A stretch of DNA of 64,000 nucleotides from Nitrincola tapanii (GTDB taxonomy: Bacteria; Pseudomonadota; Gammaproteobacteria; Pseudomonadales; Balneatricaceae). The DNA lies in the NCBI RefSeq assembly GCF_008368715.1, contig NZ_SMRS01000007.1, positions 62,001 through 126,000 of the forward strand, written 5' to 3'. Within the stretch, counting starts at the first letter, position 1; every line of letters begins with the position of its first letter. Made by a program: the position numbers and the translations under genes. Of the stretch, positions 1 through 7,805 are shown piece by piece. Under the pieces are notes generated by a model that searched no databases, was not told the origin of the DNA, and worked only from the letters and a program-made list of their open reading frames with translations.

Positions 1-1
1 G

Positions 2-1783
2 CCTGAATCTTTATCTTTAGAGGCGTGGTGCCAGCAATTGGCGGCAGTGGATCAAGAGCCTTTCCGTCTGGCGCTGTCAGACGTGGCCGCTGAAGGTGGG
101 CAGCAGCGTATGGAGATACGCTTAAAACAAGCTGAGACCTGGCATCGTTTCGAAGTCGGTTTTATGCGCAGCCCTGATCATCAGCTTTTAGGTTATGTGC
201 GAGACATCGAAACCTGGGTGATGCAGCGGCAAACGGCGCAGGAAGCGGTACGCCGGTTAGAGTCGCTACTCGACAGTGCACCTGCCATTATCTACACCCA
301 AACCTATGCTGAGGGTGTATTACAACTGAATTATGCCAGTGCGAGCCTAGTTTCGGTATTAGGATGGCATCTGTCCGATTGGCTGGTTGAGGGTGTCTTG
401 CGCTCTATTCACCCAGACGATCGTGCGATCTGGCAAAACCGGAGTCAGCAACTGTATCAACAAGGGTATGTACAACTGCGTTATCGAATGAGTGATGTGC
501 AAGGCCGTTATCATTGGCTTTTAGATGAAGCACGTTTGCATCATGACGAGTTAGGAATGCCCAAAGAAGTCACGGGCATTTGGGTCGATATTACCGATGC
601 CGTGGAAGCAAGCACGCAACTGCAAAAAAGTGAAGAGCGCTATCGTGTGCTAGTGGAGGATGCGCCGGCTTTGATCTGTCGTTATCGACCGGATTTTAGC
701 CTGACCTATGCCAATGCGTTATTGATTGAGAGCTTGGGTTTGCCTGGAAGACAGATCGAGGGCTTTGTGCTGACTCAGGCCTTACCCGATGACTTGGTTC
801 AGGCGTTTGAGCAGCGTTTGCAGCAGTTAACGCCGGAACATCCCGTCCTCACCTCTGAGTTTCGTATTCAGCGCCCTAATGTTCAAGATGCCTGGTGGAT
901 CTGGTCTGAGCGAGGTTTGTTTGATGAGCAGGGACAACTAAGAGAGATACAAGCCATCGGGCGTGATAATACTGAACTCTATTTAGCCCGCGAACAGCTT
1001 TTTCAAGGTGCTAAAATGGCGTTGCTGGGGGAGATGGCGACCGGCTTGGCGCATGAGATCAATCAGCCCTTAAATGTCATTCGGATGGCGGTGACCAACA
1101 GTCTGCGTTACCTCACTAAACATGCGCTGCAGGATGAATATCTGGAAGGAAAGTTGCAGCGCATTAGCGATCAGGCCTTGAGAGCGGCAAAAATCATTGA
1201 TCATATGCGTGTATTTGGCCGTAAATCTGCCCCTGAACCCGAAGTCTTTTTGCCTGGGCAGGCGGTTGCCGATGCGCTGATGCTGGTACAAGAACTTCTG
1301 CCTAATGATGCCATTCAGATCAATACCCAGGCTTTGGGTGAGATGCCCGCTGTCTTAGGCTTTCCCGATCATCTTGAGCAAGTTCTGATTAATCTATTAA
1401 TCAATGCTCGGGATGCACTTCTAGGTCAGGGCAGTGCGCAGACGGCACCTGCTCAAGAGCCAAAAATTGCATTAAGTAGCCGTTGTGAGGAAGATCATTT
1501 GATCATCGAAGTCTTGGATAATGCAGGAGGGGTGCCGGAGCATCTTCTTGAGCGAATTTTTGATCCTTTTATGACCACCAAGCCTCCAGGTCAAGGTACG
1601 GGGCTAGGGCTATCTGTCAGTTTCAGTTTGATACAGGCGATGGGAGGGTGCTTATCGGTGAGGAATCGTCTTTGGACGGCACCGGCGGATGCAGAGACAT
1701 CTCAGCAGGTGGGGGCGTGTTTCAGTGTGTCCTTACGTCTAGCCCCAGAGCCTCAGCATACAGATCTGGAATCCCGCCGCTAA
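2..1783 (+). CDS. PAS-domain sensor histidine kinase (PprA-like), 5' end outside window
   Basis: This is a hybrid-free sensor kinase that is open to the left edge, so the N-terminus is missing; the first in-window candidate start (TTG at 38) is unlikely to be real because the frame continues upstream. Two PAS-like segments (about 270-600 and 640-980) carry the usual PAS-PAC endings (GIWVDITD and AIGRDNTE). A HisKA domain follows with the phosphoacceptor His in AHEINQPLN (codon 1052-1054). The HATPase part has an N box (about 1372-1415), a DNAGG G1 motif and a GTGLGLS G2 motif. No transmembrane segment is seen in the visible part, so it may sense inside the cell. It sits beside a Tad pilus locus that also holds a LuxR-type response regulator; in P. 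aeruginosa the PprA-PprB pair sits in the same place, so these two are probably cognate (inference). Its 3' end overlaps the oppositely directed tadV by 45 bp. Confidence 0.9.
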   Translation, partial: PESLSLEAWCQQLAAVDQEPFRLALSDVAAEGGQQRMEIRLKQAETWHRFEVGFMRSPDHQLLGYVRDIETWVMQRQTAQEAVRRLESLLDSAPAIIYTQTYAEGVLQLNYASASLVSVLGWHLSDWLVEGVLRSIHPDDRAIWQNRSQQLYQQGYVQLRYRMSDVQGRYHWLLDEARLHHDELGMPKEVTGIWVDITDAVEASTQLQKSEERYRVLVEDAPALICRYRPDFSLTYANALLIESLGLPGRQIEGFVLTQALPDDLVQAFEQRLQQLTPEHPVLTSEFRIQRPNVQDAWWIWSERGLFDEQGQLREIQAIGRDNTELYLAREQLFQGAKMALLGEMATGLAHEINQPLNVIRMAVTNSLRYLTKHALQDEYLEGKLQRISDQALRAAKIIDHMRVFGRKSAPEPEVFLPGQAVADALMLVQELLPNDAIQINTQALGEMPAVLGFPDHLEQVLINLLINARDALLGQGSAQTAPAQEPKIALSSRCEEDHLIIEVLDNAGGVPEHLLERIFDPFMTTKPPGQGTGLGLSVSFSLIQAMGGCLSVRNRLWTAPADAETSQQVGACFSVSLRLAPEPQHTDLESRR

Positions 1784-2230
1784 GAATACAAAAGGGGCAT
1801 AGGCGAGTTTACTTTTTAAGGAGGCCTTGGCCTCCAGTCGTAAATAACCCCAAGGCCAGGTTTGGGGTAAGAAGCGAAATACACAAACCCAGCAAAACAT
1901 CAAAAATCCTGCCAAGATCAGTGTATAGAGACTGAATACAAGATGGCTGCTGAGAGCGACCACGGCTAGAAGTTTAACGTCTCCGGCGCCTAAGACACCG
2001 CGCAGAAAACCGGGCAGGAGTATGCCAAGAATGGCCAGTACACCCCAGAGCATCTGCTGGGTAGAGCCTCCCATCAAGCTTGCACCGGTCAAAACAAAAC
2101 TGCCTATTGCCAAACTCGCACCTAGCAAAATCAGCAGATTGGGGAGGCGACGACTGCGATAATCCAGCCCAGCACAGAGCCCTAACCAGACCAGTAACAA
2201 GCTTGCTAACGCTGGGTTAAATTCAGGCAT
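1739..2230 (-). CDS. tadV: Tad prepilin peptidase (A24 family, TadV/CpaA/FppA)
   Basis: This inner-membrane aspartyl protease would cut the leader of the Flp pilin and of the TadE-type pseudopilins. The 163-residue protein is almost entirely hydrophobic helices and has both catalytic aspartate motifs of the family: an Asp in the first cytoplasmic loop (GLDYRSRRLPN) and the GAGDVKLL (GxGD) motif. It lacks the N-terminal methylase domain of PilD, as is normal for CpaA/TadV. The ATG at 2230 is preferred over an upstream TTG because it forms a TGATG overlap with the stop of the upstream TadE gene. It is the last gene of the tadE-tadG-tadE-tadV block, and its 3' end runs 45 bp into the histidine kinase gene on the other strand. 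Confidence 0.9.
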   Translation of the reverse strand: MPEFNPALASLLLVWLGLCAGLDYRSRRLPNLLILLGASLAIGSFVLTGASLMGGSTQQMLWGVLAILGILLPGFLRGVLGAGDVKLLAVVALSSHLVFSLYTLILAGFLMFCWVCVFRFLPQTWPWGYLRLEAKASLKSKLAYAPFVFLAAGFQICMLRLWG

Positions 2231-2805
2231 CAACGTAGGCTCGCTATGGTTGAGCCTCGTAAAATAATGGTGCCAGTGTCTTCATCCAAAGGGAGCAGAG
2301 GCAAAGTAAAGCCGGGCAGTTGCAAAATTGGAATAATAGCCCGCGTATTTTCATCGCCCTGTGCTAGATAGGGGCGCTGTAAGCAGATATGCAACAGGAA
2401 GTAATTTTGGCCATTGATGGGTGTGATAGGTTGAATGTGCCCATAGGATTGATGGCCCGGTTGCGGCGGCAGTGTTTGCCAGGGTTCTGCCGCATTGGGT
2501 GAGGGGCAGTTGCCTTGTCGCCATGTCTCAGGCAGCCAGCTGGTTTCCACGACACGACTGACTTCTTGGCTGATCACACGAATATAGTCTTCCTGAGCGA
2601 GCGCCGGGTTCACACGGATCGTTGCGCGTGCGGCATCGGCACTGACTTGCTTAAAGGTGTAGGTCAAAAGCAGAGGCACGCTGTAAGACAGGATGGCATA
2701 AAGCACCACAAAAAAAAGCAAAAACAGTCCTGCAAATTCAATCGCCACGCTACCGTTTTGCTGGCAACGGCTGGGCTTTTTCTGAGGAAAAAGAGAGTGT
2801 TTCAT
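2230..2805 (-). CDS. TadE-like minor pseudopilin
   Basis: A 191-residue TadE-family protein. A short positive N-terminus precedes a prepilin-like junction, G followed by SVAIEFA, with the Glu five residues after the Gly that is typical of TadE/TadF/Flp; a long hydrophobic helix follows (FLLFFVVLYAILSYSVPLLL). The rest would be periplasmic. TadE-type proteins are processed by the Tad prepilin peptidase and are needed for Flp pilus assembly (family knowledge). Its start overlaps the TadG stop by 4 bp and its stop overlaps the tadV start, so it is translationally coupled on both sides. It differs in sequence from the second TadE-like gene at 5129-5689. Confidence 0.85.
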   Translation of the reverse strand: MKHSLFPQKKPSRCQQNGSVAIEFAGLFLLFFVVLYAILSYSVPLLLTYTFKQVSADAARATIRVNPALAQEDYIRVISQEVSRVVETSWLPETWRQGNCPSPNAAEPWQTLPPQPGHQSYGHIQPITPINGQNYFLLHICLQRPYLAQGDENTRAIIPILQLPGFTLPLLPLDEDTGTIILRGSTIASLR

Positions 2806-5132
2806 CGTACTAACCTAGCGGTACCGCATTCTATAGAGTGGACTTCAACCGTGCTGCGACCAATCTCAACGCCGAGTACACCTGCCAGAATGTTATCCAG
2901 CAGCGCCCCGACTCCATTCAAGATAGGTTTAAGCAGATTTAAGACAGGACGCAGAATCAGGCACAGAGCCCCTGAGCAACTCACTTCTTGGTTACCGGGA
3001 GTGGCGAGCTGGTCTCCATCTGTTGAGTTGGCTAGGGTATAACGATCTTGATGCTGTTTGAGCAGTTGTTGTAAGTTACCCTCAACGCAGCGATTCCAGG
3101 CCAATAAAGATGTTAGCAGGCCCGCACAGGAGGTATAACCATTACCAAGAGTTGAAATTCCAAGTAGATCCAATACGCTGTAGGGCACAGATGTATAGGC
3201 ATGAAAGGCTTGAGAGAAGCTACCTGTATTCCATTGGCTTACAGGGCGAACGGCCAAGAGTCCGGTAGTGGGTATGGCACGTGGGAAATTAAAATCACCA
3301 TCGATCAGCGGTGGAAGAATTTGCTGCCCAGTCACAGGATCAGTTTGTCCTTGCAGAATAATCTGTGTTGCATCGGCAACATTATAAAAACCGTTTCTTT
3401 TAGTGGCCTCTAGGTATTGAGTGGCTAGGTTCTCAATTAGTCGGTTTTGAGCGGCTTGTGAGAAATCCAGTCCGCTGGAAAGCTGGGAATTTGGGCGTCT
3501 GAACAGGCCGCTTAATAGATCTAATAAACCTTCCACTAAGCGTTGCGTCGTATTGCCTAGGTCACTCAAAAGGTTCGCGCCAGTTTTGTAACAGCTATTG
3601 TTTGAGCCATCCGGTAAGCAAACCTGGTTCAGTTCTGAGTCTGTAAGCTGGTCTCGAGCGACGAGCCCCTGGGGCGGAACCGAAAACTCTAGGTTTTGTA
3701 AGGCAGGGATATTGGATCTCCCAGACAGTACTGGCAGGTGGAGAAGTTTAATCAACTCTGTTTCCTGAGTTTGACCCTGGCAGGAGCTCGCGCTTGACCA
3801 GCGCAGTGCATCGGGAATCTCCCCGATACAGATGCCTAATAGGTTGGCGTTCACATCGAATTTAGCAGTAGGAGGATTGACATCACAACTGAGTGTTTCG
3901 AGAGTCGCTTCTCCGCTGACAAGATCTATCCAGACGGGTAAATGGACACGTGTGCCTAAGAGGTTGGTTAAAAATCGTAAGCTGCCCCCGAGTAAATTAT
4001 CCGTGTCGATATCGAGGTAAAGTCTAATTTGGGCATCATAGGCCTTAGTGCCGACTGGACCGACACCAATCGAGGGAGGTTCAACGACTCCAAGTTGCAC
4101 ATCCACTAAGCCCAGTAAGTTTAACTCAGGGATCACCAAACCACGTTCTAGCTCTGAAACGCCGACTAAAATAGCCGTGCTGAGTAGTTGACCTAAGCCA
4201 ATGCCGGCATCGAGAGCAGAGCCTAGGCGAGCATCACTCGCCGAGGTTAGGCTAATTAAGGCACGCTCAGCGTCAACACCAAAAAGTTGCAACTGAATAT
4301 CTTGAATGATGGGATTGCTGATCAAGGTTGTGCGTAGTGCTGCGACCTGTGCTCTGAGAACGGAATCTGTAATCAGATCGAGTGAAACCTCAAGCAGCTC
4401 ATCAATACCGAGTAAACCGACTTGGGTGTTAACGAGATCTACTAATCCACTGGGCGACAAGGCTTTTAACTGTTGTATACCGATATCGACCCCTAGGGCA
4501 GATAACAGACCCGAGGGCGTAATCTGCGCATTGGCTAAGCCGTCTGCATCAAGAAGCGTCAAGACGTCGACATCTACACCCACAGTGCGCAGTAGAATGC
4601 CAAGTAACTTATCGTTTTGTAGTTGAAGCAGTTGAGCGCCTATTGAAAAAACGGCGACAGGTTCGTCTCTTGCCGCCGTGGCTTCAGCTTGCAATTGTGT
4701 GGTGGCAGGAAAGTCTAATCCCAAGGCGGCACCTGAGCGTAGGATCAAACTGGAAGGCACCTCTTGCAATACCTGGGCACGCACGGCAGGGCCATTCGGG
4801 TTTTGTATGAGTTGGATGATTTCGCCACTGGTGTCTAGCGCTACACATTCGATGATAGCGCTTTCCTCTTCTGAGTGCAGAAACTGCTGACGGCGTAAGT
4901 TTTCTTCAGCAAAGCGGCGTGCTGAAGCGGGGTCTGTTCCACAAGCACCCGATGCCAGTCTTGAAATGGATTCTAACGCAGCGGTGTCAGCCAGCTTTTG
5001 TAACTTACGTTGTTCGGCATACAAACGTGAGGTGTCAACAACCAAGACTAGTGTTAAAAGCGCCATTAAAAGGGTTCCAGCAGCCATTATGCTGAAAGCA
5101 CCTGTTTGCTGTTTAAAGGGTAAATGGTTCAT
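2802..5132 (-). CDS. tadG: TadG-like Flp pilus assembly protein
   Basis: A 776-residue protein with the TadG N-terminus: a short basic start, one hydrophobic helix (about residues 13-33, IMAAGTLLMALLTLVLVVD), then the VDTSRLYAEQRKLQKLADTA segment typical of the family. TadG is membrane anchored with a large periplasmic part and takes part in Tad pilus assembly or anchoring. I see no von Willebrand A MIDAS motif, unlike some TadG proteins. Residues about 160-300 are built from repeated Leu-rich units (LLGILL, LLSALGVDIG, LLGIDELLEVS). It is longer than many TadG proteins. It overlaps its neighbours by 4 bp at each end (ATGA type), inside the tadE-tadG-tadE-tadV block. Confidence 0.8.
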   Translation of the reverse strand: MNHLPFKQQTGAFSIMAAGTLLMALLTLVLVVDTSRLYAEQRKLQKLADTAALESISRLASGACGTDPASARRFAEENLRRQQFLHSEEESAIIECVALDTSGEIIQLIQNPNGPAVRAQVLQEVPSSLILRSGAALGLDFPATTQLQAEATAARDEPVAVFSIGAQLLQLQNDKLLGILLRTVGVDVDVLTLLDADGLANAQITPSGLLSALGVDIGIQQLKALSPSGLVDLVNTQVGLLGIDELLEVSLDLITDSVLRAQVAALRTTLISNPIIQDIQLQLFGVDAERALISLTSASDARLGSALDAGIGLGQLLSTAILVGVSELERGLVIPELNLLGLVDVQLGVVEPPSIGVGPVGTKAYDAQIRLYLDIDTDNLLGGSLRFLTNLLGTRVHLPVWIDLVSGEATLETLSCDVNPPTAKFDVNANLLGICIGEIPDALRWSSASSCQGQTQETELIKLLHLPVLSGRSNIPALQNLEFSVPPQGLVARDQLTDSELNQVCLPDGSNNSCYKTGANLLSDLGNTTQRLVEGLLDLLSGLFRRPNSQLSSGLDFSQAAQNRLIENLATQYLEATKRNGFYNVADATQIILQGQTDPVTGQQILPPLIDGDFNFPRAIPTTGLLAVRPVSQWNTGSFSQAFHAYTSVPYSVLDLLGISTLGNGYTSCAGLLTSLLAWNRCVEGNLQQLLKQHQDRYTLANSTDGDQLATPGNQEVSCSGALCLILRPVLNLLKPILNGVGALLDNILAGVLGVEIGRSTVEVHSIECGTARLVR

Positions 5133-5689
5133 GGTTGCAACCCTTCAGAAGGTAGAGAGCTGGTGGCTTGCCAGAGCTGAATGCTGGCTTCACCACGAAT
5201 TTCTTCAGGTAGATTCACTAAATTAAATCCCGGAAGCGTCAGGCGCGGGAATAAAGTGTCAGGATTAGGATGCCGTATGCAGCTGGTTAAGGTGCCCGCG
5301 TCGGCATCAATACGGAAAAAACCAATAAAATCAGTGCAGGGGATGAGCCAGTTAGTAGGTAAGCGGCTACTATCCAGGATTAAAGCGGCTGCGGTATTGG
5401 CAGGGATTAGATTACCATCGCTACTCAAGCCTATAGTGATGGCTTCGCGTAATATTTCCGAGGCAATTTGTTGATAGGTGGCACTTAATAAGAAAGGGAA
5501 AGAAAAGATAATCAGTATGTAAAAAATGACAAAGAAAATCAAAAAGATAAAGACAAACTCTATAGCGGCTGCGCCACTTTGATGTCTAGAAAAAAAGTGC
5601 AGTTTGCCAAGGGGAGGGTAGTGGCACATATTTCTTTGCGCTGTCCTTAAATTGATTTGCAATCCATTGTTTAGAACTATTTCCAGCAT
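5129..5689 (-). CDS. TadE/TadF-like minor pseudopilin
   Basis: Second TadE-type protein, 186 residues from the ATG at 5689. A prepilin-like junction (SG then AAAIEFVF, Glu at +5) is followed by a very hydrophobic helix (IFLIFFVIFYILIIFSFPFLL). Neither the ATG at 5689 nor the in-frame ATG at 5629 has a good Shine-Dalgarno sequence; starting at 5629 gives a leader length closer to that of the other TadE protein, so the start is open. It heads a four-gene minus-strand block, divergent from the response-regulator gene. The likely role is a minor pilin-like subunit cut by TadV (family knowledge). By position it corresponds to what is called tadF in other Tad loci. Confidence 0.8.
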   Translation of the reverse strand: MLEIVLNNGLQINLRTAQRNMCHYPPLGKLHFFSRHQSGAAAIEFVFIFLIFFVIFYILIIFSFPFLLSATYQQIASEILREAITIGLSSDGNLIPANTAAALILDSSRLPTNWLIPCTDFIGFFRIDADAGTLTSCIRHPNPDTLFPRLTLPGFNLVNLPEEIRGEASIQLWQATSSLPSEGLQP

Positions 5690-5848
5690 TTCATGGATAC
5701 AAGTCTACTGAAAACCTTGGGCAACGACTAGTTAAAAATAGCGATCTCGATTCAATATCTCTGGTGCGGCGGAATAACTAATCCTATAATGTTATGTGTT
5801 TAGTTTTTTATAATTATCGCATTGGTATAACTCTATAGGATGTTATTG
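5690..5848. promoter_or_regulatory. Divergent promoter region between the tadE block and pprB-like gene
   Basis: This AT-rich gap separates two divergent Tad-related transcripts. It has two exact TATAAT hexamers on the plus strand (5785-5790 and 5809-5814), either of which could be the -10 element of the response-regulator gene, but no good -35 is seen at 16-18 bp from either. No clear promoter was recognised for the minus-strand block. An activator-dependent promoter would fit, but that is inference. Confidence 0.4.
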
Positions 5849-6604
5849 ATGAACAAGGCTGCTGGGTTCAAAGTACTGATCGTTGACAATGAACCCCTTA
5901 TTCTCGAAGAGCTTCTGGAGTTACTCGTTCAGGAAGGCTATGAGTGCGTCCTGAGTGCTTCTGCAGACGAAGCGCTTGCATGTTTCCAACAGGATCCCAG
6001 TATCGCTCTTGTACTTACAGATTTAAAAATGCCTGGCAAGGATGGTATAGAGCTCATTCATGCTCTGCGTCAGGTCGCAAAAGAGAGTAACCGACCACTT
6101 GAATCCATCTTGTTTACTGGTCAGGCAGAGAAAGATGATGTGGTGATGGCGTTAAAAGCGGGAATCGCTGATTACTACCAGAAACCGATTGATCCAGTCA
6201 GTCTTCTGCAGGGTGTCGAGCGTTTACGTGAGCGGCTGTTGGATACTTATGAGCGTTTACGTTTAGAAAGGCTTGATGATCGTTTGATGCATCTGAGCCG
6301 TTCCCTGCAAGATATTTATCAAGAAATCAATCCGTCGGAAATACCTGCTTCGAGTGCACAGGGAGTGGGTATTGACAAAGATAACGCGACTGGCTCACTT
6401 CCTGAGCATTTTGAGCAATTATCCCCTAGACAGCTTGAGGTCGCTAAGCTTATTAGCCAAGGATTGACAAATTATCAAATCTCTTGCGAGATGGGTATTT
6501 CAGAAAATACAGTTAAACTTTATGTTTCTCAAATTTTAAGAATTACCCAATTGAGTAACCGTACTAAGCTGGCCTTGATTTTATCTCAGAATCAACTGGC
6601 ATAA
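5849..6604 (+). CDS. pprB: Two-component response regulator, receiver plus LuxR/NarL HTH (PprB-like)
   Basis: A 251-residue response regulator. The N-terminal receiver has the acidic pair in VDNEP, the phosphoacceptor Asp in VLTDLKMPG (residue 58), a conserved Thr (LFTG) and Lys in YYQKPIDP (residue 112). After a linker comes a GerE/LuxR helix-turn-helix (LSPRQLEVAKLISQGLTNYQI, ISENTVKLYVS). The ATG at 5849 is chosen because AGGA at 5837-5840 is 8 bp upstream; the earlier in-frame ATG at 5840 overlaps that site. It lies on the opposite strand between two Tad blocks, as PprB does in the P. aeruginosa tad locus, where it activates flp and tad genes (recalled knowledge). The PAS kinase at the window start is the likely partner. 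The symbol is by position and architecture, not by alignment. Confidence 0.85.
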   Translation: MNKAAGFKVLIVDNEPLILEELLELLVQEGYECVLSASADEALACFQQDPSIALVLTDLKMPGKDGIELIHALRQVAKESNRPLESILFTGQAEKDDVVMALKAGIADYYQKPIDPVSLLQGVERLRERLLDTYERLRLERLDDRLMHLSRSLQDIYQEINPSEIPASSAQGVGIDKDNATGSLPEHFEQLSPRQLEVAKLISQGLTNYQISCEMGISENTVKLYVSQILRITQLSNRTKLALILSQNQLA

Positions 6605-6613
6605 AGTGCGAGA

Positions 6614-6643
6614 GTAGCTTCAGTCAGTTTTGACTGAAGCTAC
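6614..6643. terminator. 13-bp perfect hairpin between pprB-like gene and DUF3613 gene
   Basis: Arms at 6614-6626 and 6631-6643 pair perfectly over 13 bp around a GTTT loop. It lies between two convergent genes and overlaps the last codons of the minus-strand DUF3613 gene. Neither strand has a proper U-tract after the stem, so termination may be weak or Rho-assisted; the hairpin could also protect mRNA 3' ends. Confidence 0.55.
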
Positions 6644-6917
6644 CGCCTTGTTTCTGATCGAAGTTGTCTGGGATAGGATATTGGTAAGAGTCTAGCCAGC
6701 GCTGAAAACTACGCTCCCGTTCTTTTAAACTCGGTTGTTGGATATAAGGTGACGCTTGTTGACCTTCGCGTTGCATTCTTAGCCAAACTTCACTTTGCGT
6801 TAAGGGTTTATTCTTGAGTAAACCATGCTCGGATGGTGTTTGAGCTGAGGTATTTGAGGCAATCCCTAAGGAAAGGGCCACAAGAATAGCAACAGGTAAA
6901 AAAGCCACTTTATTCAT
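6624..6917 (-). CDS. Small exported protein of a Tad locus (DUF3613-like)
   Basis: A 97-residue protein with a clear signal peptide (MNKVAFLPVAILVALSLGIAS, probable cleavage after SAQ or TSA near residue 25). The mature part has the pattern I associate with DUF3613: SEVWLRMQREGQQAS, then RSFQRWLDSYQYPIPDNF. A small exported protein of this type occupies the same position beside tadD in pseudomonad tad loci as I recall. Its function is not known. It is the last gene of the rcpC-to-tadD block, 42 bp after tadD. A strong hairpin covers its stop codon. Confidence 0.7.
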   Translation of the reverse strand: MNKVAFLPVAILVALSLGIASNTSAQTPSEHGLLKNKPLTQSEVWLRMQREGQQASPYIQQPSLKERERSFQRWLDSYQYPIPDNFDQKQGGSFSQN

Positions 6918-6959
6918 ATTCTATCTCCTAAGATCCATGGAATTAAACGATGCTATTAT

Positions 6960-7805
6960 TTATTGGCCGACAATGGGTACGACAGGGCGGCTAGCACTTG
7001 GAGCAACGCGCTGAATTCCAGGTACAGATGTCGTTTGCGAGCTTGGCGTTGTTGCGTTGCTAGTACTGGGTTGTATCATGGCTGGAGCTGGAGCTGGAGC
7101 TGGAGCTGGAGCTGTTACCTTTTGTGGTTGATCTTCTAGTTGCATACGCTGTGCCCGCTCAGCTGCTTCACGTAAATCGCTCTGATCGAGGTTATAACGC
7201 GTCATGAGTCTTGCTGCTTGCTCCCGGTTGCCTTGGTAAAGCAAGGAAGTTAAAAGATTGACTGCTGGGCGTTTATCTGCTTCATTTAACTCCATGGCAG
7301 TTAGAAACTCAAACTGAGCTTCTTTAAGTTGGCGCATGTTTAAATGTGCGACACCTAGGTCATTACGCATAGCATCATTCGTCGGCTCTAGAGCTACCGC
7401 GATACGCAAATGCTTTAAGCCTTCTGGATAACGTTGGGCGCTGACGTGCATCTGGCCTAAACCATGATGTGCTTGAGCTTGAACGCAGCTGTTCGTTAGA
7501 CTGGCAAACATGGCTTCAGCCTCATAACGCCCGAGTAGGCGTAAGATTTGGGCTTTGCGTAATCTCGCTTCAGGTGATGTTTCTGGCATACGTTCAAGAT
7601 TTGCTAAGGCAGCATGTAGTCGACCTGCTTCCACCATGTCTCGAGACATACTCATTACCAGCGTTTCTTCATTACTGAGTGGATTGCAGCTAGGTGGCGG
7701 TGTAACTCGAACCTTGCCTTGTTCGTCCACCATGGGTCGTGTGTTTTGAGCAGTACAGCCTGACAGAATGCCCGCCAGTATGATTAAGGGAATCCATGGT
7801 TTCAT
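6960..7805 (-). CDS. tadD: TadD-like TPR lipoprotein
   Basis: A 281-residue lipoprotein with lipobox LSGC (Cys17) and tetratricopeptide-type helical repeats over about residues 40-190 (for example AHHGLGQMHVSAQRYPEGLKHL, followed by a second repeat with VALEPTNDAMRNDLGVAHL). TadD is thought to be the pilotin-like partner that helps the RcpA secretin assemble in the outer membrane. The C-terminal part is low complexity, with an Ala-Pro run encoded by a hexanucleotide repeat, then a Ser/Thr-rich tail ending in VVPIVGQ. Its start overlaps the tadC stop by 4 bp (ATGA). Confidence 0.85.
   Translation of the reverse strand: MKPWIPLIILAGILSGCTAQNTRPMVDEQGKVRVTPPPSCNPLSNEETLVMSMSRDMVEAGRLHAALANLERMPETSPEARLRKAQILRLLGRYEAEAMFASLTNSCVQAQAHHGLGQMHVSAQRYPEGLKHLRIAVALEPTNDAMRNDLGVAHLNMRQLKEAQFEFLTAMELNEADKRPAVNLLTSLLYQGNREQAARLMTRYNLDQSDLREAAERAQRMQLEDQPQKVTAPAPAPAPAPAMIQPSTSNATTPSSQTTSVPGIQRVAPSASRPVVPIVGQ
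7081..7114. repeat. Hexanucleotide tandem repeat in tadD (Ala-Pro tract)
   Basis: The unit GCTGGA is repeated five times plus a partial GCTG. On the coding (minus) strand it encodes the alternating Ala-Pro run near the C-terminus of TadD. Unit changes would stay in frame and alter only tract length. Confidence 0.9.

Noticed and set aside
2515..3042. A 175-codon plus-strand frame opposite the TadE/TadG junction
   Set aside because: Low-complexity Lys/Arg/Ser composition, no ribosome site, and the minus-strand genes are firm.
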